Of a stretch of DNA of 50,386 nt, positions 9,251 through 17,440 are shown piece after piece. The notes under the pieces are model-generated. The model had not been told where the DNA came from, ran no database searches, and saw only the letters and a list, made by a program, of their open reading frames with translations. The number at the start of each line of letters is the position of its first letter. The stretch's first letter is position 1. Location: the IMG/VR virus record IMGVR_UViG_3300009509_000028, positions 1-50,386 of that record; one strand, given 5' to 3'. Position numbers and translations under genes: made by a program. This DNA comes from a virus.

Positions 9251-9637
9251 ATGTGGGTATTTTTGAATAATGCCATGCTGTCGATCGTGGCAGACATGAA
9301 CGATCGGGACCGGCTGCTGGTGCGGGCGCGCTGTGATGGTGACATCGAGCGGACCTTCCCGGACGCCGAGACGTTCACTGATCCGACGGCAGACTACTAC
9401 TGGCGGGCGTATCTCCCCCGGGACGTGGTCGCGAAGGCGCTCGCCGACAGGATCGAGGACATCGGGTATACTAACTTCAAGAACAGTATCCCGAAGCCCG
9501 ACATGGAGCGGCACGGCGCGTACATTGGGGTCTGGTCGGTCATGAACCGCTACCAGAACAACAACCGTTACGCGCAGGAGTACGCGGCTTCCGCGATCGC
9601 CGATGCGCTCTGGGATGACGAACCGATCGAGGTATAA
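9251..9637 (+). CDS. hypothetical protein (129 aa), early-type expression signals
   Basis: The start at ATG 9251 was chosen because AGAAAGGGAG lies 8-17 bp upstream; the frame could begin at 9209 but that position has no ribosome binding site. The protein begins MWVFLNNAML and is acidic, with a helical C-terminal half rich in Tyr/Asn (VMNRYQNNNRYAQEYAASAI). No family recognised. With the following 64-aa gene it forms a short unit between an early-type promoter and a palindrome, unlike the surrounding structural genes, which suggests an inserted accessory (moron-like) cassette. That reading is inference. Confidence 0.65.
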   Translation: MWVFLNNAMLSIVADMNDRDRLLVRARCDGDIERTFPDAETFTDPTADYYWRAYLPRDVVAKALADRIEDIGYTNFKNSIPKPDMERHGAYIGVWSVMNRYQNNNRYAQEYAASAIADALWDDEPIEV

Positions 9638-9638
9638 C

Positions 9639-9833
9639 ATGGCAAAGTATGACGATGTACTAACGGACGAGCACGGGAAGCCGGTACGGTTCCCGAACGG
9701 CGATCTGATGCCGCTCGAAAAGTTCGACGGGCAGGAGGAGTTCCTGTCCGAAGTTCAGGACATGAGCGACGACCAGTTCAGAAAGGAATTGCAGCGCATG
9801 GGACTGCCGGTCCCGCGCGTTATTCGTCCGTAA
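9639..9833 (+). CDS. small acidic hypothetical protein (64 aa)
   Basis: Starts at ATG 9639, a few bases after the previous stop and preceded by GAGGT. The in-frame upstream codons belong to an overlapping longer reading and lack a ribosome site. The product begins MAKYDDVLTDEHGKPVRFPN and is acidic and helical in the second half, ending PVPRVIRP. No family recognised. It is the last gene before a 127-bp spacer with a palindrome and precedes the DUF115-like gene. Confidence 0.6.
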   Translation: MAKYDDVLTDEHGKPVRFPNGDLMPLEKFDGQEEFLSEVQDMSDDQFRKELQRMGLPVPRVIRP

Positions 9834-9854
9834 CTATTCGCGAATAGCGAATAA
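9820..9854. promoter_or_regulatory. nested palindrome, possible operator or terminator
   Basis: CTATTCGCGAATAG at 9834-9847 is a perfect 14-bp palindrome. It is flanked by TTATTCG (9820-9826) and CGAATAA (9848-9854), which are inverted copies of each other, giving four ATTCG/CGAAT half-sites. No T-tract follows on the + strand, so a protein-binding site seems as likely as a terminator. The remainder of the 9834-9960 spacer is AT-richer and could hold a promoter for the capsid operon; I see only weak boxes (TTGTTT, 18 bp, TAGGCT ending near 9918). Confidence 0.45.
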
Positions 9855-9960
9855 TACCCTCCCGGGAATTGATTAACATTTTCCGGCTTGTTTTTGCTGC
9901 GGTCCCCGCGGTAGGCTCGTCTGCGTTCGTGATTAAGAGCTTACCGAGGGGACTTTTTGC

Positions 9961-10842
9961 ATGATACAAGCGCCGATTGAGCTACCGATACACGCAAGAC
10001 ATCTCAGCATTCAAGCGCAGCCGCAGGGGCAGCGGATCAAATTTGTGAACCCGAACGTCGGGAACTACGACAGGAACATACGGCACGCCGCCTCGCTGGG
10101 GCTGCGGACCTACCGGAAGAACGAACTCCGCAAGGACGGCAAAAAGCCCGTCGTGCTGGTGGTCGGTTCCGGTCCGTCCCTGAAGGACCCGGCTGTGATC
10201 GAGCGGATCAAGGAAGAACACGAGAAGGGCACCATCATCTTCGCGTGCAAGGCCGCGATCAAGGTCCTTTACGATCAAGGCGTAACGCCTGACTACGGCG
10301 TCAGCATGGACCCGGGCGCACACATCGCGAACCCGAACAAGATTTTCAAGGCTCCCGGGATGACGCACATCATCGCGTCGTCAAGTGATCCGGAGCTGTT
10401 CGAGTACCTGAAGGACGAGAATGTGATCATCTTCCATTCTGCCACCGGGTACGAGAAGGAGGTCGAGCTGTACAACACGCTCTTCGAGACACACGACTGC
10501 ATGGGTGGCGGCTACAACGTCGTGAACCGGGCAGTCTCCGCGGCGTTCTTCATGGGCGCCCGCAAGGTAATCCTCGCCGGCAACGACTGCGGATGGCGGA
10601 AGGACGAGGATATGTATGCCGACGGTCCCGCACATCGCGAGGGCGTCGACATGACGGATCACGGCATGGTCGATGGTCGCGAGTGGATGACTCGCCCCGA
10701 TATGCTGGCATCCGGGGTGGCACTGGCGAAGCTCGCCAAAGCTCGACCGCATGCGATCGAGTTCATAGGGGACACGCTACCGAGCAAGCTCGTCGACAAG
10801 GACGACGAGTTCTTGAACAAGTGCGCGTCGTTTGGTAACTAA
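9961..10842 (+). CDS. DUF115 / MAF-like (6-hydroxymethylpterin pyrophosphokinase MptE-like) protein
   Basis: A 293-aa Rossmann-like protein. The strand-loop VVLVVGSGPSL (G69 to L74), then FACKAAIKVL...GVTPDYGVSMDP and later MGARKVILAGNDCGW, are the signature segments of the DUF115 family. That family includes motility-associated (MAF) flagellin glycosylation factors and archaeal MptE. The ribosome site GAGGGGA lies 8 bp before ATG 9961. In phages such genes cluster with glycosyltransferases, as here, so a role in transferring or handling an activated sugar is likely but inferred. It stands between the polyvalent head protein and the scaffold gene. Confidence 0.75.
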   Translation: MIQAPIELPIHARHLSIQAQPQGQRIKFVNPNVGNYDRNIRHAASLGLRTYRKNELRKDGKKPVVLVVGSGPSLKDPAVIERIKEEHEKGTIIFACKAAIKVLYDQGVTPDYGVSMDPGAHIANPNKIFKAPGMTHIIASSSDPELFEYLKDENVIIFHSATGYEKEVELYNTLFETHDCMGGGYNVVNRAVSAAFFMGARKVILAGNDCGWRKDEDMYADGPAHREGVDMTDHGMVDGREWMTRPDMLASGVALAKLAKARPHAIEFIGDTLPSKLVDKDDEFLNKCASFGN

Positions 10843-10862
10843 CAACCCGGAGGGTTGAACAC

Positions 10863-11675
10863 ATGGCATTGAAAGTAGTCTACAAGAAACTGGAAGATAT
10901 CCCCGAGAGCTTACGGGACAATTACAAGCAGGTCGGCGAAGAGTACGTGCTCGACACTGATGACAGCGACTTCAAGTCGCGGATCAGCGAGTTCCGCAAC
11001 ACCAACATCGACCTGAACAAGCAGATGCAACAGCTGCAGGAGCAGCTGAAGGGATTCGATGATGTACAGAAGCAGCTGAAGAGCTTCGAGGGACTGGACC
11101 CGGCGAAGGCTCGCGAGGCAATGGAAAAGCTCCAGATGCTGAACGAGAAGAAGCTGATCGAGGCTGGCAAACTGGATGAAGTACTGGAGCAGCGCACCAC
11201 GCGCATGCGCTCCGACTACGAGGGGCAGATTCAAGCCCTGCAGAATTCCCTCGAACAGCAGATGAACGACACGAAGACATTCAAGTCGAAGCTGACCGAG
11301 GTTGTGATCGACAACTCGTTGCAGGCTGCAGCGAGCAAGGTCGCAAGTGTACGTCCCGGTGCGATGCAGGATATCATCTCCCGCGGACGTTCGGTGTGGT
11401 CTATCAATGACGATGGTACGCCAGTGCCCACTGGCAGAGACGGAAAGGTAATGTACGGCAAGGATGGTAAAACCATGCTTTCCATGGATGAGTGGGCACA
11501 GTCACTGGTAGAGGAAGCCGGCTACCTGTTCGAACAGAGCAGCGGCGGCGGCGCCCGGGGCGGTATGCAGGGCGGCGGGACTAGCTCGAAGGTGGTATCG
11601 ATGCGTGATCAGCAGGCGCTGAACAACAGCATCGAGGACATCGCCAAGGGCAACGTCGAGGTCGTGAGCGAGTAA
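10863..11675 (+). CDS. capsid scaffolding protein (gp20-like)
   Basis: A 270-aa protein with a long coiled coil at residues about 40-140 (NKQMQQLQEQLKGFDDVQKQLKSF, then EALQNSLEQQMNDTK-like heptads). A compact domain with GRSVWSINDDGTPVPTGRDGK follows, then a Gly-rich linker and a short charged tail. Coiled-coil, Gln/Glu-rich proteins directly before the coat gene are the classic scaffold. The tail-proximal segment with the D-G-K-x-x-x-S-M-D-E-W pattern is common in phage gp20/scaffold proteins. SD GGAGGG precedes ATG 10863. The 108-bp gap to the coat gene includes a second copy of the CCCGGAGGGTT leader. Confidence 0.75.
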   Translation: MALKVVYKKLEDIPESLRDNYKQVGEEYVLDTDDSDFKSRISEFRNTNIDLNKQMQQLQEQLKGFDDVQKQLKSFEGLDPAKAREAMEKLQMLNEKKLIEAGKLDEVLEQRTTRMRSDYEGQIQALQNSLEQQMNDTKTFKSKLTEVVIDNSLQAAASKVASVRPGAMQDIISRGRSVWSINDDGTPVPTGRDGKVMYGKDGKTMLSMDEWAQSLVEEAGYLFEQSSGGGARGGMQGGGTSSKVVSMRDQQALNNSIEDIAKGNVEVVSE

Positions 11676-11783
11676 CGACAGGCAGCAAATAGAGCAGTAA
11701 AAGCGCTCGACGTCGGTGACGCCTGAGCAGGCCCGGAGGGTTAAACATCAAACACTTGTTAAAATCAACTGGAGAATATCTCA

Positions 11784-12935
11784 ATGGCAAACACAATTGA
11801 CAACATTCTCGCCAAGATTCTAGCACGTGGCCTTCTGGCTCTGCGTGAGCAGGCTATTATGCCGCGTCTGGTGAACGGCGACTATTCATCTGAAGCTGCA
11901 AGCAAGGGCGACACCATCGACGTGCCGATTCCTTCCGAGGTAACCGCCACGGATGTGACCCCGAGCAACACTCCTCCGACCCCGGGCAACTCACAGCCGG
12001 GCAAGGTGCAGATTCAGCTCAACAACTGGAAGAAGGCCGACTTCTTCCTGACCGACAAGGAAATGGTGGAGATCGAGCGGAACGCTCACTTCATGCCGAT
12101 GCAGATGTCCGAGGCAATCCGCTCTCTGGCGAACGTCGTCAACGAAGACATCCACGCCGAGTATCTGGGTGTGTATGGTCTCACCGGCACCGCCGGCACC
12201 ACTCCGTTCGCATCGACTGTGGTCGACGCCACGAACGCCCGCAAGGTGCTGCACAAGCAGCGTGCACCTCGCACCGAGCGCCGCGGTGTTCTCGACTATG
12301 ACGCCGAGGCGAATGCCCTCGCCCTGTCGCCCTTCGCCGATGCCGAGAAGACCGGCAGCTCCATGGTGAAGATCGAAGGCGAGATCGGTCGCAAGTACGG
12401 CATCGACTGGTTTGCCGATGACGCCGTGGTGACACACACCGCCGGCTCACTGGCTGCGACCGGTGCTGTCGTGGGTTCTACCACTGCAGCTGGTGCTTCC
12501 AGTCTGGACGTCAAGTCCGCGTCCGCCGTCGGTAACGTCCTCGTGGGCGATATCTTCACCATCGCCGGCGACACGCAGACCTACGTCGTACAGGCCACTG
12601 TCTCCGCGATTGCCTCTGGCACCGCGAAGACTCTGAGCATCAATCCGCCTCTGAAGACTGCCGCGACTGCAGCTGCCGCGATCACCATCGTGGGCACTCA
12701 CGTCGTGAATCTGGCATTCCATCGTGACGCCTTCGCCTTCGCGAACCGTCCTCTGGTTGCCAGCACGCAAGACATGGCACTGGGTTCCCGGATCATGTCC
12801 ATGACCGACCCGCAGACCGGTATCACGCTGCGTCTGGAAGTGTCTCGTCAGTACAAGCAGGTTGTGTGGGAGTTCGATATCCTGTGGGGTGCCAAGCTGG
12901 TACGCCCGGAACTCGCAACCCGCATCGCCGGCTAG
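11784..12935 (+). CDS. major capsid protein, P22 coat-like
   Basis: A 383-aa protein starting MANTIDNILAKILARGLLAL, with REQAIMPRLVNGDYSSEAASKGDTIDVPIP, ADFFLTDKEMVEIE and a C-terminal LRLEVSRQYKQVVWEFDILWGAKLVRPELA. This is the pattern of the P22 gene 5 coat family (HK97 fold). A Ser/Ala/Thr-rich segment at about residues 220-305 looks like an inserted surface domain. Position after a scaffold gene and before a strong terminator fits a highly expressed coat gene. SD GGAGA lies upstream of ATG 11784. Confidence 0.8.
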   Translation: MANTIDNILAKILARGLLALREQAIMPRLVNGDYSSEAASKGDTIDVPIPSEVTATDVTPSNTPPTPGNSQPGKVQIQLNNWKKADFFLTDKEMVEIERNAHFMPMQMSEAIRSLANVVNEDIHAEYLGVYGLTGTAGTTPFASTVVDATNARKVLHKQRAPRTERRGVLDYDAEANALALSPFADAEKTGSSMVKIEGEIGRKYGIDWFADDAVVTHTAGSLAATGAVVGSTTAAGASSLDVKSASAVGNVLVGDIFTIAGDTQTYVVQATVSAIASGTAKTLSINPPLKTAATAAAAITIVGTHVVNLAFHRDAFAFANRPLVASTQDMALGSRIMSMTDPQTGITLRLEVSRQYKQVVWEFDILWGAKLVRPELATRIAG

Positions 12936-12959
12936 TCGGTTTACCCGGCAGGCACCATT

Positions 12960-12985
12960 CCCCGGGCTTCGGCCCGGGGCTTTTT
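12960..12985 (+). terminator. rho-independent terminator after the coat gene
   Basis: A perfect 8-bp stem (CCCCGGGC at 12960-12967, GCCCGGGG at 12972-12979) with a TTCG tetraloop is followed by CTTTTT. It lies 25 bp after the coat stop and probably separates high coat expression from the downstream sugar and connector genes. Confidence 0.9.
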
Positions 12986-13013
12986 AATAACGACAGAATA
13001 GAGGGCACAGGTT

Positions 13014-13355
13014 ATGGGTGATTTAGCTACAGTCCGAATCCGTAACAAGCGGAACGGCAAGATCAGGATCATCAACCAGTCGGAGTGGGCACATGATCTC
13101 GGCAAGGGCAAGTACGACGGTTGGACGCTCGACGGCGGCGAGCGCCGCGCGGACTCGCAGGAAGATGTTGTTGAGGCGGCTGTTGCGGCTGAGATGGCGC
13201 GACAGCGTGAAGTCGAGGCTGCCAAACAGCGCGAAGCAGAGCTTGAGGCGGAAGCACAAGCGGAGAGCGAAGCCGAGGATGATGTCGAGGCTGTCGAGGA
13301 GTCTACAACGGAAGAGGTAGACGAGGCACCACGCAGAGGTCGGAGCCGCAGATGA
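13014..13355 (+). CDS. acidic coiled-coil protein in head region (113 aa)
   Basis: Begins MGDLATVRIRNKRNGKIRII, a short beta-rich N-terminal domain, then YDGWTLDGGERRADSQ. From residue about 55 it is an Ala/Glu-rich helix (AKQREAELEAEAQAESEAED), and it ends in the basic tail RRGRSRR. Small proteins of this type follow the coat gene in many phages and may be head-completion or decoration factors, but no family is certain. Its leader GAGGGCACAGGTTATG resembles the early-gene leader GAGGGCACGACAATG. Its stop overlaps the next start (ATGA). Confidence 0.65.
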   Translation: MGDLATVRIRNKRNGKIRIINQSEWAHDLGKGKYDGWTLDGGERRADSQEDVVEAAVAAEMARQREVEAAKQREAELEAEAQAESEAEDDVEAVEESTTEEVDEAPRRGRSRR

Positions 13356-14110
13356 TTATCACATCCTTTAGTCAGAAGGGGTACCACGACTACGGGAAGC
13401 GGTTTATCGAAACATTCTTGCAGCACTGGAAGGACGAGAAGCTGCGGGTCTATTTCGAGCACGGCATTCCATCATCCGCGCCACAGGACGAGCGGGTCGA
13501 GTATGTCGACCTGTATAAGTTCGCCGGGTTCGTGGCCTTCGAGGACGTAATCCGCAACAGCGATCCGTTGTTCTCTGGCGTCATGGCTGCCCCGGATGGG
13601 AAGAAGGTCTACAACTTCCGATTCGACGTGCATCGGTTCTTCCGGAAAGTATTCTGCATGCACCATGCAACCTTTGCCGGCGAGGTCGACGACCGTGTCG
13701 CGTGGATCGATGCGGACGTATACTTCCACGCGGACGTGCCGAACAACTTCCTGCAGACACTGGTGCAGGACAATGTCTATCTCGGCTATCTGCCGCGCGA
13801 GTGGCTGTACCCCGAGACCGGCTTCGTCGCGTTCAACCCGAAGCACCCGATTCACAACGCGTTCATGGAGATGTATCTCGCGACGTACTTCAACGGCAGC
13901 TTCAAGCTGCTGGGCGAGTGGCACGACTGCTACGCGCTGGAGTATCTAGTCAAAATGCTGAACCCGCCGCGCGTCAGTCTTACGGTCGAGGAAAAGTCCG
14001 ACCATCCTTTCAACGAGTCGATTCTAGGCAAGTTCATGGACCACATGAAAGGCCCGGAACGCAAAGCACAGGGCAAGTCACACGCTCACGAACTGAAACA
14101 AACAGCGTAA
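13352..14110 (+). CDS. GT-A-fold glycosyltransferase-like protein
   Basis: A 252-aa protein. ITSFSQKGYHDYGKRFIETFL, an acceptor-like central part and RVAWIDADVYF with a D120-A-D122 (DxD) motif are typical of GT-A enzymes that bind a nucleotide sugar through a divalent metal. A later EWHDCYALEY segment fits the substrate side of the pocket. The start overlaps the preceding gene and the stop is 13 bp before the GDP-mannose dehydratase, so sugar supply and transfer appear co-expressed. Substrate and acceptor cannot be read from the sequence. Confidence 0.7.
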   Translation: MIITSFSQKGYHDYGKRFIETFLQHWKDEKLRVYFEHGIPSSAPQDERVEYVDLYKFAGFVAFEDVIRNSDPLFSGVMAAPDGKKVYNFRFDVHRFFRKVFCMHHATFAGEVDDRVAWIDADVYFHADVPNNFLQTLVQDNVYLGYLPREWLYPETGFVAFNPKHPIHNAFMEMYLATYFNGSFKLLGEWHDCYALEYLVKMLNPPRVSLTVEEKSDHPFNESILGKFMDHMKGPERKAQGKSHAHELKQTA

Positions 14111-14123
14111 CGGAGGGGACACC

Positions 14124-15125
14124 ATGCGCGCATTGATCACCGGCGTCACCGGGCAGGACGGCGCCTATCTTGCACAGCTGCTACTCAGCAATGACTACGA
14201 CGTCGTCGGCGTGTCACCACGCCGCAGCGACGACGGCAAAAACATGTGGCGCCTTGATTCTCTCGGCGTCACTGAGCATCCGCGTTACACCCACGAGACG
14301 TGCGACATTACGTGTTCCGCAAGCGTCACGAGCCTGTTCACGCGTTACGACTTCGACTACGCATACAACCTCGCGGCGCAGAGCTTCGTCGCAGAGTCGT
14401 TCCGTTCGCCGTTCGCCACGTCGCAGATCAATTACTTCGGCGTCCTGAACATTCTCGAAGCGATCAGGCAGATCAGTCGCGAGACGCGGTTCTATCAGGC
14501 GAGCACGAGCGAGATGTTCGGACTGGTCTACGTGGATGGACAGAACGAAGAGACACCGTTCCATCCGCGCAGTCCGTACGGCGTCGCGAAGGCTGCGGCG
14601 CACTACCTCGTGCAGAACTACCGGGAAGCGTACGGCTTGTTCGCGTGCTGCGGGATTCTGTTCAACCACGAGTCACCGCTCCGGGGTCTGGAATTCGTCA
14701 CGCGCAAGATCACAGACGGCGTCGCGCGCATCGTGTCCGGAAAGTCTCAAGTGTTACGTCTGGGAAACATGGACGCGCTGCGCGACTGGGGATATGCACC
14801 CGACTACGTTCGTGGCATGTACATGATGCTGCAGCACGGAGAGCCGGACGATTATGTCCTTGCCACAGGCGTAACGCATAGCGTACGCGATGTTGTGGAC
14901 ATCGCCTTCGGTGTGGTAGGATTGGACCCCGACGAGTTCATCGAGCAGGACCTCGAATACATGCGACCGAGCGACGTGCCGTTACTATGCGGTGACGCCT
15001 CGAAAGCGAAGCGGGTTCTCGGGTGGACTCCGACGGTGGACTTCGAATCCATGATCCGCGAGATGGTGCACTTCGATCTGCAGCGGCATGGTTATGACAT
15101 ACTGACAGAACTCGCAAGGGGATAA
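14124..15125 (+). CDS. gmd: GDP-mannose 4,6-dehydratase
   Basis: A 333-aa extended short-chain dehydrogenase. The NAD(P)-binding G7-V-T-G-Q-D-G13 motif is followed by LAAQSFVAESFRSP, the catalytic-site ASTSEMFG, Y152-x-x-x-K156, ILFNHESPLRG and GNMDALRDWGYAPDYV. These are signature strings of Gmd, which converts GDP-D-mannose to GDP-4-keto-6-deoxy-mannose, the precursor of fucose, rhamnose or perosamine nucleotides. No downstream epimerase/reductase is seen here, so the final sugar is unknown. SD GGAGGGG precedes the ATG. It lies in the head-gene region between glycosyltransferase and methyltransferase genes. Confidence 0.92.
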   Translation: MRALITGVTGQDGAYLAQLLLSNDYDVVGVSPRRSDDGKNMWRLDSLGVTEHPRYTHETCDITCSASVTSLFTRYDFDYAYNLAAQSFVAESFRSPFATSQINYFGVLNILEAIRQISRETRFYQASTSEMFGLVYVDGQNEETPFHPRSPYGVAKAAAHYLVQNYREAYGLFACCGILFNHESPLRGLEFVTRKITDGVARIVSGKSQVLRLGNMDALRDWGYAPDYVRGMYMMLQHGEPDDYVLATGVTHSVRDVVDIAFGVVGLDPDEFIEQDLEYMRPSDVPLLCGDASKAKRVLGWTPTVDFESMIREMVHFDLQRHGYDILTELARG

Positions 15126-15128
15126 TCT

Positions 15129-15755
15129 ATGGCATTACAACAAACAGGCGAGCGACAGATCGCCGAACAACTGGAGCACATCAAGCCGAACCATCGCAAC
15201 CGCTACCAGTTCGCGATCGACATGATCCTCCGGGATATCGGACCACATGCGAAAGTCCTCGACTGCGCATGCGGCGTGGGCTACGGGACCATGATGCTCG
15301 CCGAACAGCTAGAGCATGCGCACGGGTTCGATGTTGAACCGGAAGCGATCGCCGCTGCAATACGCGCTTATCATCTCCCGAACAACACGTTCAAGGTTTG
15401 CGATCTAGGCGATCCGGCGGCGTGGGCAGAGGCAATTGCAGGGGAAGCCTTTGACGCGATAGTTTCGATAGAGACAATCGAACACCTTCAGGACGCGGAG
15501 GACCTGCTTGCGCGCTATGCGGCACAGGTACCGTACTTGATCGCCTCTGTACCGAACCAGACCGTCGTACCCTTCGAGAAGGCTCGTCATCCGTTTCATT
15601 TCAGACATTACACTCGCTCCGAGTTTAGTGAATTACTGCAGCGCCACGGGTTCGAGATTGTCACGTGGGCTACCCAGTACGACAAGATACCCGGCATCGT
15701 CTACGAAGACGCGGACGACGGGATGGGCTTCATTGTCGCGGCGCGCAGAGTATGA
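15129..15755 (+). CDS. class I SAM-dependent methyltransferase
   Basis: A 208-aa protein with motif I VLDCACGVGYGT (residues 43-54), an acidic motif II (HGFDVEPEAI), FDAIVSIETIEHL and a late FRHYTRSEFSELLQRHGF segment. These are characteristic of small-molecule or sugar class I methyltransferases. No nucleic-acid methyltransferase motif (NPPY/DPPY) is visible. It starts 3 bp after the gmd stop and overlaps the next gene, so methylation of a sugar made by this module is the simplest idea, but the substrate is inferred. Confidence 0.8.
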   Translation: MALQQTGERQIAEQLEHIKPNHRNRYQFAIDMILRDIGPHAKVLDCACGVGYGTMMLAEQLEHAHGFDVEPEAIAAAIRAYHLPNNTFKVCDLGDPAAWAEAIAGEAFDAIVSIETIEHLQDAEDLLARYAAQVPYLIASVPNQTVVPFEKARHPFHFRHYTRSEFSELLQRHGFEIVTWATQYDKIPGIVYEDADDGMGFIVAARRV

Positions 15756-16642
15756 CACCTGTCGACGTCAAAGTCTACGTACCCGGCGCGAGTAACGTCG
15801 AGCACACCACCGTGGCAGGCGCCTTCTATGAGGGCATCTGCCGGACGGGCGGGAACGTCGCGGTCGAGATCAGGCCGATCGACAGGTACGTCCCGTCGGA
15901 CGTCGCGGTCCTGTTTGGCGTCGGGAAAAAGGCGGTGCCGATCAGCTGGTTGCGACAGAGGATTATCGACGGGCAGAATCGTGGAACCGGGCAGACGATC
16001 GTGCTGGAGAAAGGCTATATTAAGCGTGACATCTATTACGCTGCCGGCTGGGGCGGACTCAACGGTCGAGCGGACTTCTGCAACAAAAACTCCCCCGGGG
16101 ACCGGTGGTATGCGCTCGATACGTGGATGAACCAGATCGAGCGCCGGTCCTGTGGTGTAGTGCTCGTGTGCGGGCAGGTTCCACACGATGCCAGCGTCCA
16201 GCACATCAATTACCGGCACTGGGTGCAGAGTACCCTCACGGAGCTGTCAGAGAAGCTGCCAGAGGGCGTCAGAGCGGTTTTCCGCCCTCACCCCTTGGCA
16301 CCGGGTCTGGTAGACCCCGTTCCGGGCGTAGAGTTCTCCACACGCAGCCTAGAAGACGACCTGCTCCGGGCGCAGATGGTGGTGACCTACAATTCGAATA
16401 CCGGGGTGGATGCTGCGCTCGCCGGCATTCCGGTGTATGCTGCGGATATCGGCTCGATGGTGTACACTATCGCGAGTCACACTCTCGATAAGCTGTTCAT
16501 ACCACGGTCGAGCGACCAGCTTCAATGGGCAAAGGACATCGCATACGCACAATGGACAATCGAAGAGATGAAGACGGGGATGCCGTGGCGTCACCTGTTA
16601 CGCGGGCGATCGTCCTTACATACAAGGGCGCAGCTGCCGTGA
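15752..16642 (+). CDS. capsule-biosynthesis (KpsS/KpsC)-like glycosyltransferase
   Basis: Start set at ATG 15752, which overlaps the methyltransferase stop (ATGA), giving 296 aa. The FRPHPLAPG segment (R178-P-H-P) and TYNSNTGVDAALAGIPVYA (about residues 213-231) match the donor-binding half of capsule polysaccharide synthesis proteins, including Kdo transferases with a GT-B-like fold. The N-terminal half is less familiar. It ends 91 bp inside the next frame. It is probably a glycosyltransferase of the sugar module; the donor is unknown. Confidence 0.65.
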   Translation: MTPVDVKVYVPGASNVEHTTVAGAFYEGICRTGGNVAVEIRPIDRYVPSDVAVLFGVGKKAVPISWLRQRIIDGQNRGTGQTIVLEKGYIKRDIYYAAGWGGLNGRADFCNKNSPGDRWYALDTWMNQIERRSCGVVLVCGQVPHDASVQHINYRHWVQSTLTELSEKLPEGVRAVFRPHPLAPGLVDPVPGVEFSTRSLEDDLLRAQMVVTYNSNTGVDAALAGIPVYAADIGSMVYTIASHTLDKLFIPRSSDQLQWAKDIAYAQWTIEEMKTGMPWRHLLRGRSSLHTRAQLP

Positions 16643-16962
16643 TTGCCGCGGCTGTTGCCCTGATCAGTTCCGTCGGCGGGGGCTTGTACTTCGTCGAGGA
16701 TCGCTATCTGACAGAGAAGACCGGCGTACCGCGGGAGGAAGCGGTCACGCGAGATACTCTGCAGATGGCAATGGAAACGACTCAGGACTACCTGCTCAAT
16801 CTCCGGATCGAGCAGGCTGAAATGCGTCGACAGCTGCTTGAGCGCGAAGCCACGCAAGGGCACATGTCGCCGGAAGAGCAGAACGCACAGAGGCAGCGCG
16901 AGCTTAACCGGATCGACAAAGAACTTGACCGGTTATATGAACAACGAGACAGGGGACGATAA
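16552..16962 (+). CDS. small membrane protein with coiled coil (136 aa)
   Basis: The start at ATG 16552 gives MDNRRDEDGDAVASPVTRAI, a transmembrane helix at about residues 26-48 (AAVIAAAVALISS core) and a long charged coiled coil to the C-terminus. It overlaps the end of the preceding glycosyltransferase by 91 bp, which is unusually deep for this genome; a later start is possible but would lose the transmembrane helix. No family recognised. A membrane-anchored scaffold or lysis-related role is possible; its architecture loosely resembles the product of 36221. Confidence 0.6.
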   Translation: MDNRRDEDGDAVASPVTRAIVLTYKGAAAVIAAAVALISSVGGGLYFVEDRYLTEKTGVPREEAVTRDTLQMAMETTQDYLLNLRIEQAEMRRQLLEREATQGHMSPEEQNAQRQRELNRIDKELDRLYEQRDRGR

Positions 16963-16963
16963 A

Positions 16964-17440
16964 ATGAAACGAAGAGCTTTTTTATCATTGTTCGGGAAAA
17001 GTGCCGCAGCTATTAGCGTCGCTGCGGTTGCTGCGAACGCGCCGGCGGCAGAGCCGGATATTGAAAAGGCGCGGGAATTCGCCGGGAAGCCGTCGAGCAT
17101 TGTCATTCCCGGGAAGACTGTAACAGTGCAGTCTCCGATAGATAAGGTCGATATGCGTGAGTTCCAGATTGTGAACTTCACGCTCACGCACGAGGACGAC
17201 TTCGGGAAAAAGTCTCGCGCTGTCATATTCGAGGCGTACATCGATCCGCGCATCGATGGACCGCGTCCTGACATCAACTCGTACCGCATGGGCGTCGTGT
17301 ACGACGTGCACGTGTATGATCCGACGACCGGCGAGTTCATTGAACGCTGGCCCGGTGTGCTTGTTGAGCAGACCGTATTCCAGAGTTATGACACGCTTGC
17401 GACTGTGATCTACGAGTTCAAAGAGGTCAACGCACTATGA
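16964..17440 (+). CDS. exported protein with Tat-like signal peptide, unknown
   Basis: The start ATG 16964 is preceded by AGGGGACGAT, one base after the previous stop. The 158-aa product opens MKRRAFLSLFGKSAAAISV, a twin-arginine-like signal (RRAFLS) with an Ala-rich hydrophobic stretch and an APAAEP end suggesting cleavage near residue 29. The mature part is beta-rich and short (IVIPGKTVTV, FEAYIDPRIDGP, VVYDVHVYDPTTGEFI). I do not recognise the family. Export by a phage gene between sugar genes is unusual. Confidence 0.65.
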   Translation: MKRRAFLSLFGKSAAAISVAAVAANAPAAEPDIEKAREFAGKPSSIVIPGKTVTVQSPIDKVDMREFQIVNFTLTHEDDFGKKSRAVIFEAYIDPRIDGPRPDINSYRMGVVYDVHVYDPTTGEFIERWPGVLVEQTVFQSYDTLATVIYEFKEVNAL

